A stretch of 6,310 nt of DNA from an uncultured Bacillota bacterium (GTDB lineage Bacteria; Bacillota; Clostridia; Peptostreptococcales; Anaerovoracaceae). The notes beneath the pieces were generated by a model. That model saw only the letters and a list, made by a program, of their open reading frames with translations. It made no database searches and had not been told where the DNA came from. Position numbers and translations under genes: made by a program. Below, piece after piece: positions 1 to 5,610 of this stretch. Position 1 is the first letter of the stretch. Each line of letters begins with the position of its first letter. The DNA is taken from assembly GCA_946638265.1 (NCBI GenBank), contig CAMPBN010000068.1, positions 1 to 6,310 of the forward strand, written 5' to 3'.

Positions 1-503
1 TTGGTAAGGATGTAGTTGGTGGTGCCGTTGACAATACCCATGACTTCGCTGAAATCGTTGGCCTGCAGCTGGCTACGTACAGCCGCCATCACAGGGATAG
101 CACCACCTACGGATGCTTCGTATCTCAACATCAGGCCCTTGGCCTCGGCCAAATCACGCAGCGGCTTGAAATTTGCAGCCAAAGCGGCTTTATTTGCAGT
201 CACTACGTGCTTGCCGTTTTCAAGTGCCTTCTTCATATATCCTGCTGCCGGCTCGATTCCGCCCAAAGCTTCTGCCACTATGCAGATTTCAGGATCTTCA
301 AGAATGTCTTCCGGCCTGCTCGTCAGAACGCCTTCAGGGATTTCTATCCCCCTGTCTTTGGTCACATCATTCACCAGCACTTTGGAAATCACAGGATGTA
401 CGCCTGTCACCTTTTCGATGTGCTCGCGATTCATTTCAAATATCTTATAAGTGCCCAGGCCTACATTGCCCAGACCCAAAAGTCCTATTTTCACTGTCTT
501 CAT
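1..503 (-). CDS. hom: Homoserine dehydrogenase, N-terminal part (truncated by window edge)
   Basis: Catalyses NAD(P)H-dependent reduction of aspartate-4-semialdehyde to homoserine, the branch point to threonine and methionine; cytoplasmic. Translating the minus strand from the ATG at 503-501 gives 167 residues running off the left edge, against roughly 400-430 for the full enzyme. Visible motifs are the Rossmann glycine-rich loop GLLGLGNVG (residues 7-15), VVTANKAALA (about 100-109, with the catalytic-site lysine of TANK), EASVGGAIPV (129-138) and GIVNGTTNYIL (156-166), all family signatures in the expected order and spacing. The start is supported by AGGAGG at 516-511, 7 bases upstream. The catalytic core and any C-terminal ACT domain lie outside. 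It faces away from gntR across about 1 kb of repeat-rich DNA. No T-box or SAM riboswitch was recognised upstream, although such elements often precede amino-acid genes in Firmicutes. Identification is near certain. Confidence 0.96.
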   Translation of the reverse strand, partial: MKTVKIGLLGLGNVGLGTYKIFEMNREHIEKVTGVHPVISKVLVNDVTKDRGIEIPEGVLTSRPEDILEDPEICIVAEALGGIEPAAGYMKKALENGKHVVTANKAALAANFKPLRDLAEAKGLMLRYEASVGGAIPVMAAVRSQLQANDFSEVMGIVNGTTNYILT

Positions 504-530
504 ATACTATCCTCCTATTTATATCACCTG

Positions 531-614
531 TGGCACGTGCATTCGTTACCCCCGCAGTCGTTGTACCTCGCACGCCGCCTGCATTCACCGCAACCGCTGC
601 CCTCGCGCTCCGCC
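531..614. repeat. GC-rich direct repeat, copy A
   Basis: Begins TGGCACGTGCATTCGTT. It matches copy B (722-790) at 67 of 69 positions once a 15-base insertion in copy A (548-562) is set aside. The insertion is bracketed by CGTT words, which suggests a small slippage or duplication event. The copy lies in the presumed 5' untranslated region of hom. Such pairs in an intergenic region usually reflect a dispersed genomic repeat family, but only two clear copies are visible here. Confidence 0.85.
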
Positions 615-639
615 GATCGCAACTGCCATATTACTTAAT

Positions 640-667
640 ATATTAAACCTTTGGCGTGCGATTTCAA
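640..667 (-). promoter_or_regulatory. Candidate sigma-70 type promoter for hom
   Basis: On the minus strand TTGAAA (667-662) is followed after 16 bases by TAATAT (645-640), a reasonable match to a vegetative -35/-10 pair. The -10 lies in the AT-rich palindrome TTAATATATTAA (635-646). Transcription from here would give a leader of about 130 bases that includes GC-rich repeat copy A. This is by inspection only; AT-rich words of this kind are common. Confidence 0.3.
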
Positions 668-721
668 GCAAAATCTTGTGCGGCGGCGCGCCCGCCTTTC
701 GCCACCAGCATCGCCCACGCT

Positions 722-790
722 TGGCACGTGCATTCGTTGTACCTCGCGCGCCGCCTGCATTCACCGCAACCGCTGCCCTCGCGCGCCGCC
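722..790. repeat. GC-rich direct repeat, copy B
   Basis: The 69-base copy without the insertion found in copy A, 191 bases further on. Two substitutions separate the aligned portions. It is followed by GC-rich sequence that falls abruptly to AT-rich DNA at about 800. Confidence 0.85.
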
Positions 791-838
791 CGAACCGATT
801 TTTCCGCGTATTCACTGTATGAATTTTACAGTAAGCAT

Positions 839-987
839 AAATGTTGGAAAATTTACAGAGAGCTGCTGCTGAAAAGGCCACTTTTCTGTATTTTTTTGAG
901 AATTCGACTTTTGCAGCGAAATAAAAATCCGGTTTTACAGAAAAATAGCCGAAAAAAGAAGCTCTCTCTGTAAATTTTCCTGCATTT
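839..987. repeat. Imperfect inverted-repeat element of about 149 bp (MITE-like or structured RNA)
   Basis: The left arm 839-862 and right arm 964-987 are inverted copies with two mismatches in 24 bases; the core GGAAAATTTACAGAGAG (846-862) is perfectly matched by 964-980. Short further complementarity continues inward (ACTTTTCTGTA on the left against a similar inverted word at about 935-950). The size and terminal inverted repeats resemble a miniature inverted-repeat element, but no clear target-site duplication flanks it and no transposase is present. A folded RNA or DNA cruciform is the alternative. Confidence 0.55.
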
Positions 988-1040
988 GGAAGGGCAAATT
1001 ACCTGTAGAGTGTAAATTACAAATAAAGTGTATTTCCGCG

Positions 1041-1073
1041 GACTAGTCTCTGTAAGCATTACAGAGACCAGTC
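1041..1073. repeat. Strong hairpin / inverted repeat
   Basis: GTCTCTGTAA (1046-1055) pairs perfectly with TTACAGAGAC (1059-1068) across a three-base GCA loop. After one A-C mismatch the stem continues with GACT (1041-1044) and AGTC (1070-1073), making 14 paired bases. There is no T-tract on either side, so it is not an ordinary intrinsic terminator. It shares the 8-mer CTCTGTAA/TTACAGAG with the arms of the neighbouring inverted-repeat element. Confidence 0.75.
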
Positions 1074-1081
1074 AAGCAAAT

Positions 1082-1149
1082 AAAGCTTTCCCTGTAATTC
1101 TGGAATTAGGCAATGAAAGCTTCCCCTGTAATTCCGGAATTAGGCAATG
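1082..1149. repeat. Two-copy 34-bp tandem repeat with internal palindrome
   Basis: Copies at 1082-1115 and 1116-1149 match at 32 of 34 positions. Each contains CTGTAATTC, then GGAATTAGGCAATG. In copy 2 the centre TAATTCCGGAATTA (1129-1142) is a perfect 14-base palindrome; in copy 1 one transition (CTGG for CCGG) breaks it. Tandem palindromes beside two divergent genes could be operator sites, or simply a short duplicated repeat. Confidence 0.85.
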
Positions 1150-1204
1150 AATAATTTGCGCTGCGAGGGTTGAAATCCAATGCAATGTGTGCTAAAGTAA
1201 TATC

Positions 1205-1446
1205 GTATACAATGTGCTATACGCGCAAATTGTATCTGAATGCGCTTTTCGTATATTTCGATACAAATATACCGCAAAACATTGTGGTATTGTACTGTTG
1301 TTTTCGCAGATACACAGTGCGGCAAAATACATTCGCCTGCAGAATACAGAAATTCACGGGTGCAACAGCCGTCAGTATACAGGAACGCAATAGTGCAATC
1401 GACTACTGCATACACGAACGCAAGAATCCAATCGCCGACAGTATAC
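1205..1446. promoter_or_regulatory. Three GTATAC palindromes, candidate GntR operators
   Basis: The self-complementary hexamer GTATAC occurs at 1205-1210, 1375-1380 and 1441-1446, upstream of gntR. FadR-subfamily regulators commonly bind short palindromes of the yGT-N-ACr kind, and GntR regulators are often autoregulated, so these are possible operators. The last two sit inside the 33-bp array, so their recurrence may merely reflect that repeat. Confidence 0.25.
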
Positions 1447-1475
1447 GCAGATTCATAAATCCAAAGCGAGGTCGG
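1310..1475. repeat. Degenerate tandem array, period 33 bp
   Basis: The word ATAC recurs at 1310, 1344, 1377, 1410 and 1443, that is at intervals of 34, 33, 33 and 33 bases. The units starting at 1377 and 1410 agree at 25 of 33 positions (shared ATACA, GAACGCAA, CAATCG). The units at 1310, 1344 and 1443 are more diverged. Because 33 is a multiple of three, frames on both strands stay open and encode 11-residue peptide repeats, for example Y-x-N-x-x-(V/I)-Q on the plus strand at about 1345-1455. No ribosome binding site precedes them, so I treat it as a non-coding or decayed array. Confidence 0.6.
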
Positions 1476-1516
1476 GTGCGATGCAGGCGGTTGGCGTGCG
1501 ATGAGCGAATGCCACA
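1470..1516. repeat. Possible degenerate inverted relative of the GC-rich repeat
   Basis: Read on the minus strand, this stretch contains GCATTCG, TCGCACGCC, CGCCTGCAT and CCTCGC in the same order as copies A and B, with small gaps between the blocks. It also shares the 12-base word TTGGCGTGCGAT (1491-1502) with 651-662, beside copy A. It could be a decayed third copy in opposite orientation or chance similarity between GC-rich stretches. Confidence 0.35.
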
Positions 1517-1546
1517 CGGTAATATATTCGGGAGGAACTTAGAGAC

Positions 1547-2209
1547 ATGTACAAATTTCAATCTGACAAAACAAGTAATCAGCCTCTGTCCAACAATCTT
1601 TTCACGGAGCTGCAGTCAGACATCCTGACCGGCCGCATCAAAAGCGGCGAGAAGCTGACGGAACAACACATCTGCAACAAGTACGGTGTCAGCCGCACAC
1701 CTGTCAGGGAAGCGCTGCGCCAGCTGGAAATGGACGGTCTGATTGAGAACATTCCAAACCGCGGCGCCTTCGTTGTAGGTCTGGCGGATCAGGACATTAT
1801 CGACCTTTTCGATCTGCGTACAGCATACGAGATTCAAGCCGTACGCTGGGGCATCGAACGAATCACGGATGACGAGCTGGCTCAGCTGGAGGAGACCTTT
1901 GAATTCATGGAATTTTACACCATGAAGGACGACTTCGCCAAGATGCTGAATATCAATACCACATTCCACGAATTGATTTATGCGTCATCTCACAACCGCA
2001 TGCTGGACAGAGTGCTTCAGTCCTATCAGCTTTATCTGAAGCACATCAGAAAGCCGCCTGAAAATCCTTCCGCATATCTGGTGCAGGTTTTGGAAGAGCA
2101 CAGAGCCATCTACGAAGCTTTCAAAGCCAAAGACGTGGAAGCAGGCGCAGCTGCCATGGCCGCCCATATGCACACTTCCAAAGACAGATTCTGCATCAAA
2201 CCGAGGTAG
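1547..2209 (+). CDS. GntR-family transcriptional regulator, FadR/FCD subfamily
   Basis: A 220-residue cytoplasmic DNA-binding repressor or activator that responds to a small ligand, usually a carboxylate or amino-acid-related metabolite in this subfamily. The N-terminal winged helix-turn-helix spans about residues 15-78, with the recognition-helix signature YGVSRTPVREALRQLEMDGL at 46-65 and the wing NRGAFVV at 71-77. The all-helical FCD ligand domain fills about 85-210. Its usual metal-site residues are present as H141 (in TTFH), H185 (in EEHRAI) and H207 (in MAAHM), while the common aspartate four residues before the first histidine is N137. Length is normal. The start is supported by GGAGG at 1531-1535. 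It is transcribed alone, convergent with the peptidase operon and divergent from hom. Its ligand and targets cannot be read from the sequence; autoregulation or control of the neighbouring peptidase operon are both possible. Confidence 0.93.
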   Translation: MYKFQSDKTSNQPLSNNLFTELQSDILTGRIKSGEKLTEQHICNKYGVSRTPVREALRQLEMDGLIENIPNRGAFVVGLADQDIIDLFDLRTAYEIQAVRWGIERITDDELAQLEETFEFMEFYTMKDDFAKMLNINTTFHELIYASSHNRMLDRVLQSYQLYLKHIRKPPENPSAYLVQVLEEHRAIYEAFKAKDVEAGAAAMAAHMHTSKDRFCIKPR

Positions 2210-2253
2210 AACTGCCGGGCAGACAATAAAAGTAATCTAAAAAACAACAAAGA

Positions 2254-2299
2254 GCCCAAAACCCGGACTTGCACAGCTCCGGAATTTTGGGCCTTTTTT
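2254..2299 (+). terminator. Intrinsic terminator after gntR, probably bidirectional
   Basis: GCCCAAAA (2254-2261) pairs with TTTTGGGC (2285-2292) and CCGGA (2263-2267) pairs with TCCGG (2278-2282), separated by a small internal loop and closed by a ten-base loop. A run of six T follows on the plus strand (2294-2299), with more Ts beyond. On the minus strand the same stem is followed by a T-rich tract (complement of about 2232-2252), so it can also end the peptidase operon whose last stop codon is at 2374-2372. Confidence 0.9.
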
Positions 2300-2371
2300 A
2301 TTTTTTCATACTATCAATTTTCCCGGCAATCATTGCAGCGCCGCCGCATCGCACTTTTTTAATACACGCGC

Positions 2372-4270
2372 TCAGCCTCGCGCAAAAGGTATTTCTGCCT
2401 TCAGGCTGCCGGCTTTAACAGTTACCGTCGTTACCGTTTTAGGTCTGAGCGTTTCCTGGGCATCCGCGCCATAGATGATCAAAGCCAGCTTGTGTCCCTC
2501 TGCCAGCAAATGGTCGGTAGGCACCATTTCGATCTCATAATGGTAAAACTCTCCCGGCACGATTTCTTCCTTTGACCAAAGCGACGTGCGGTTTTGTGCA
2601 TTCAGCCAGCCGCGGCTGATAACCGCATACTTTGACGGATTTTCTTCGAGTCCGAAGCGGAATGTACCATCGTCATCAAGTTTCACCTCTTCAGCCGTTA
2701 TCCTCTTTGCTTCGCCGATATCCACAAGCATTGCGCTCAAAATGGCGGTTTCCCGGTCAATAGCTGCGTCAAAAGACACTTTTACGCTGCCTGCCACGCG
2801 GATGGCTCCACATTCTTCGCTGCCTGCCACGCGGATGGCTCCGGTTTCTTTGCGACCTGTGAAAGGATCCCACTCAAATTTCAGTCTGTTCGTACATTCT
2901 TTTCCCCCTGAAAGCACCATAAAATCCAGCCAATCGCCAAAATTATCCTTTTCACTGTCGTATCCCGTTTTTCCAAGATCATCCGTAAATATCCAATCCC
3001 CGGAAGTTTCAGCCACATCAAATGGGAAAGACACACAATCCCGCCTGTCACAAGGCCATGTATCCGAAGCCAGCCACTTCGACTGGTCCAGGTTGCTCTC
3101 CACCAGAACCTTAGGCTCGTTTTCCACGCCGTTATCCGCACCGCGAAGATAGTGGTCCAGCCACCTTTCCACCATACCCAGCACGCCCGCGTTCTCGAGG
3201 TCATAAACATATATGTGCTCACCCCTGTGAAGCAGCATTTTACGCTCCGTACCCTGTTTTTCCAACGCCTGAAAAAGCGGTATGCATTGATTTGTCTTAA
3301 CATTCCAGTCATTAAGCCCATGAATGATGAAAACCGAGGCCTTGATATTTTCCACCTGATTCAGGTAATTTCTTTCATCCCAGAAGCGATTGTAATTTCC
3401 GGAATCTCTGTCTTCCCCTTCCAAAAGAGCCAAAAGCGCCTTGTCATATCCGTCCCTGACCTTTGCATAATCCTCCGGGTCTTTGGCGCGGCTGAAGCAA
3501 TATTTCGCCAGAATATCCAGATCGTCGCCCTGCCAGCCGAGAGCCGGAACGTTCAACCCGCCATATCTGTAATATGCGTACCAATTGCTGATGCCTGCTT
3601 CAGGAATGATGGTCTTCAAACCCTCCACTCCCGTGGCAGCCACGCCGATGCACATGGTCCCAAGATATGATTTTGCCGACATCGCTACATTTCCCGTGCA
3701 CCAGGATGCGCGGATCTCAATATTGTTTTCTTTGTCCGTGAAGGCGCGGCAGCGTCCGTTCAGCCAGTCGATAACCGCCTTGAATGCGAGGATTTCCTCT
3801 CTCGAACCGGTCAGAGTGTAGCCTTCGGAGCCAAGAGTCCCCAGGCCGCCCGAAAACACGGTGGCATAGCCCAGAGTGTTCAAATGCGGGTAAAGATCCG
3901 ACAACGCCTCAAATTCAAAGTCATCCTCCACGAATGCATTTTCCGCAAATCCTTTTGTCTCTCTCATGTGCGAAGGCGGGCAGCGAAGAGGCGCGTCAAA
4001 ATCAAAACGGATATCCTCTTCCTTTATATTCTGCGCAGGGTAAGCCTTCAATTCCCTGTCCACGTCATGAGGAACATACCAATCCTCATTGCAAGTCATC
4101 ATATAAGGGCTGGCCACAAAAACGGCCGGCACTTTTTCGCCACCCAAAGTGGATTTCGGCCTGCGGATGTAAACGGCAATAAGATCCGCTTTCCCGTCGC
4201 CGTCGGTGTCCACAGGTGTCTCCACATAAACGCGTTCAAAAACTGTTTCTGTTTCCTTCAGTTTTTTCAT
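2372..4270 (-). CDS. pepX: Xaa-Pro dipeptidyl-peptidase (S15 / PepX type), compact form
   Basis: A serine peptidase that releases Xaa-Pro dipeptides from the N-terminus of peptides; likely cytoplasmic, as no signal peptide is visible. The 632 residues contain an alpha/beta-hydrolase core (about 10-375) and a C-terminal beta-rich PepX_C-like domain (about 385-630). The triad is read as S201 in KSYLGT, D321 in HGLNDWNV and H352 in RGEHIYV, matching the lactic-acid-bacterial PepX motifs. Those enzymes have about 760 residues with the serine near 348; here the N-terminal helical domain of about 145 residues is absent. An in-frame 33-bp duplication repeats GAIRVAGS at about 477-484 and 488-495. 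The ATG overlaps the transporter stop by one base (TAATG). AGGAAG at 4286-4281, inside the end of the transporter gene, serves as ribosome binding site. Other S15 members (CocE, glutaryl-7-ACA acylase) are less likely given the PepX-specific motifs. Confidence 0.92.
   Translation of the reverse strand: MKKLKETETVFERVYVETPVDTDGDGKADLIAVYIRRPKSTLGGEKVPAVFVASPYMMTCNEDWYVPHDVDRELKAYPAQNIKEEDIRFDFDAPLRCPPSHMRETKGFAENAFVEDDFEFEALSDLYPHLNTLGYATVFSGGLGTLGSEGYTLTGSREEILAFKAVIDWLNGRCRAFTDKENNIEIRASWCTGNVAMSAKSYLGTMCIGVAATGVEGLKTIIPEAGISNWYAYYRYGGLNVPALGWQGDDLDILAKYCFSRAKDPEDYAKVRDGYDKALLALLEGEDRDSGNYNRFWDERNYLNQVENIKASVFIIHGLNDWNVKTNQCIPLFQALEKQGTERKMLLHRGEHIYVYDLENAGVLGMVERWLDHYLRGADNGVENEPKVLVESNLDQSKWLASDTWPCDRRDCVSFPFDVAETSGDWIFTDDLGKTGYDSEKDNFGDWLDFMVLSGGKECTNRLKFEWDPFTGRKETGAIRVAGSEECGAIRVAGSVKVSFDAAIDRETAILSAMLVDIGEAKRITAEEVKLDDDGTFRFGLEENPSKYAVISRGWLNAQNRTSLWSKEEIVPGEFYHYEIEMVPTDHLLAEGHKLALIIYGADAQETLRPKTVTTVTVKAGSLKAEIPFARG
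2785..2850 (-). repeat. In-frame 33-bp tandem duplication inside pepX
   Basis: Units 2785-2817 and 2818-2850 match at 30 of 33 positions, the first 25 bases being identical. They encode the repeated peptide GAIRVAGS with period 11 residues in the C-terminal domain. The copy next to VKVSF is probably the ancestral one, because related proteins usually have a single such strand there. The high identity points to a recent duplication or one maintained by slippage. Confidence 0.9.
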
Positions 4271-4286
4271 TATGCGTCAGCTTCCT
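4268..4286 (-). promoter_or_regulatory. Translational coupling site TAATG between transporter and pepX
   Basis: The transporter stop TAA (4272-4270) and the pepX ATG (4270-4268) share one adenine. A ribosome binding site AGGAAG (4286-4281) lies ten bases upstream within the transporter coding region. This arrangement is typical of translationally coupled genes and indicates that the two proteins are made together. Confidence 0.85.
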
Positions 4287-5541
4287 TTCGTGTCTTCTTA
4301 AGATAAATTCTCCAGATAGCCACAAAAATAGTTCCGATCACCATCATTGCAATGACGAATGTGAAATAACGCTGATATCCAGCCACGCCCGGGAATTTTT
4401 CAAGTGTTGCACCGGCTACCAGTGAAATGAAGATTTCAGGCAGATATCCGATAGTGGAGATCAGACCTGCAGCACTTCCGGAAAGACGTTCAGGAATAGC
4501 GCCTTCATCCATCATTGCCCATGTCATGGCGTAGTTTACATTATAGAAGATATAAATCACAATGAAGAGAATGGTGAACGGCCAGATGCTGGAGCTTGCC
4601 TGAGGCAGCAGGAGCATTGCAGCGGTACCGATTGCTATTGCAAGGAATGAGATAAAGAGCATGCGTCCTGTACCAACTTTGTCTGTAACGATTCCGCCGC
4701 CTACATTTCCCAGCAGAGAGAACCATCTCTTGGAAGCAGCCACAGCAGCCGCAAATGTTACTGTCGCACCCAGAATTTCAGTCAGGTATGGTGTGAAATA
4801 GTAAAGTGACAATGTGAATACGTAGTTGCAGAAAGTTACGATGGAGATGATCCAGACAGCCGGCCTCTTAAGAAGTTCTCCGATGCCCTTGAAAGTCACG
4901 CGATCGCTCTTTTCCATCTTTTCATCTTTCACGGTCAGCCATGCCAGAATGCCCATGAGAATGGTCAGCACAGAGTAAAAGATGATGGCAGCGCGCATTC
5001 CCAGAACCTGGTCTTCGATCTGTCCTGCACCTATCTTGAATGTGATAACTGCACCGGATGCCATAAGAGCTGCACCTATACCGCGTCCGCCCTCGAAAAA
5101 TCCGTAAGCCTTGCCCTGGTCACCGCTGCCGGACAGGATTCTTACTGCCTTGATGCAGCATGGCCAAAATGCGAAAAGTGAGCTGATACCCCAAAATGCG
5201 TAAAGCGCCAAAAGTGCATGATAGCTCAGAGGCAGAAGATGAACAAATCCACCGATACCTGTTCCGATCAGGGATACAGTTAATATCGTTCTGGTGGAGA
5301 AACGGTCAGCAACCACTCCGCCGAAAAGATAAGAGATCATACCGAAGATACCCAGAATGCTTCCGAATACACCCATCTGAAGGTCTGTCAGGTGGTATAC
5401 TTCCAGGTATGCGTCGTAATAGTCATAACGGAAATAAGGCAGGCCATAAATAATGGCGCCGCTGAAGGCAACGATAATGATTGCCCAGAAGTTTTTGGCC
5501 AGTTTTTCGTCAAGGCCAAGTTTTTGCAGTAAGTTTGTCAT
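4270..5541 (-). CDS. Major facilitator superfamily transporter, 12 transmembrane helices
   Basis: A 423-residue inner-membrane secondary transporter. Twelve hydrophobic segments are visible at roughly 17-35, 55-75, 87-105, 108-130, 150-170, 183-203, 230-252, 262-285, 293-312, 318-340, 354-378 and 390-412. The central loop between the two halves (about 204-228) is charged. The MFS signature is GGVVADRFSTR (74-84) after helix 2, with its counterpart GGGIVTDKVGTGR (281-293) in the second half. FFEGGRGIGAAL (148-159) and GYLPEIF (365-371) recall the organophosphate- and nitrate-type antiporter branch, but these do not define a substrate. AGGAAG at 5554-5549 supports the start, 7 bases upstream. 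It lies 69 bases after the M32 carboxypeptidase gene and overlaps pepX by one base, so it probably belongs to a peptide-use operon and may move a peptide, amino acid or organic acid. That last point is inference. Confidence 0.9.
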   Translation of the reverse strand: MTNLLQKLGLDEKLAKNFWAIIIVAFSGAIIYGLPYFRYDYYDAYLEVYHLTDLQMGVFGSILGIFGMISYLFGGVVADRFSTRTILTVSLIGTGIGGFVHLLPLSYHALLALYAFWGISSLFAFWPCCIKAVRILSGSGDQGKAYGFFEGGRGIGAALMASGAVITFKIGAGQIEDQVLGMRAAIIFYSVLTILMGILAWLTVKDEKMEKSDRVTFKGIGELLKRPAVWIISIVTFCNYVFTLSLYYFTPYLTEILGATVTFAAAVAASKRWFSLLGNVGGGIVTDKVGTGRMLFISFLAIAIGTAAMLLLPQASSSIWPFTILFIVIYIFYNVNYAMTWAMMDEGAIPERLSGSAAGLISTIGYLPEIFISLVAGATLEKFPGVAGYQRYFTFVIAMMVIGTIFVAIWRIYLKKTRKEADA

Positions 5542-5610
5542 GTTTGTTCTTCCTTTCTTACATTTGTTTTTTATTAAGGCACTTCATCGGGACTTCGTTT
5601 TCCCGAACGA

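Larger units (their letters stand above)
504..1546. other. Repeat-rich intergenic region between hom and gntR
   Basis: About 1 kb between two divergent genes with no convincing coding region. Its left third (about 531-800) is markedly GC-rich and carries the direct-repeat pair; the middle (about 800-1150) is AT-rich and carries inverted repeats, a hairpin and a 34-bp tandem pair; the right part (about 1200-1475) is rich in TATAC/GTATA words and shows a 33-bp periodicity. Several reading frames stay open here on both strands, but their products are low-complexity, lack ribosome binding sites and match no family I recognise. The promoters of both flanking genes must lie in this region. Confidence 0.8.

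Noticed and set aside
517..530. TATAAA-like -10 box immediately upstream of hom
   Set aside because: It lies only about four bases from the AGGAGG site, which would put the transcript start at or past the ribosome binding site, and no suitable -35 element is found.
585..881. Minus-strand open frame of 98 codons across the GC-rich repeats
   Set aside because: The product is rich in Arg, Ala and Gly, spans both direct repeats, lacks a ribosome binding site and matches no family I recognise; it reflects high GC content with few stop codons.
504..1150. T-box or SAM riboswitch in the hom leader
   Set aside because: No T-box antiterminator core or SAM-I core was found on the minus strand, and the hairpins present are not followed by a T-tract.
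1310..1475. CRISPR array
   Set aside because: The 33-bp period has no repeat/spacer alternation, the units are degenerate throughout, and no cas genes are present.
1140..1517. Minus-strand open frame of 125 codons upstream of gntR
   Set aside because: Its apparent repeats arise from the 33-bp array, there is no ribosome binding site, and it lies back-to-back with gntR in the promoter region.
1170..1628. Plus-strand open frame of 152 codons overlapping the start of gntR
   Set aside because: It overlaps the gntR coding region in another frame, is cysteine- and arginine-rich without recognisable domains, and is opened by the repeat array.
3152..3670. Plus-strand open frame of 172 codons inside pepX (and similar antisense frames at 2586-3152 and 3784-4306)
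   Set aside because: They are shadows of the strongly supported pepX gene on the opposite strand, with no independent motif or ribosome binding site.
5587..5606. Terminator between the M32 gene and the MFS gene
   Set aside because: TCGGGA/TCCCGA can form a six-base stem with an eight-base loop, but no T-tract follows on the minus strand; read-through is more likely.
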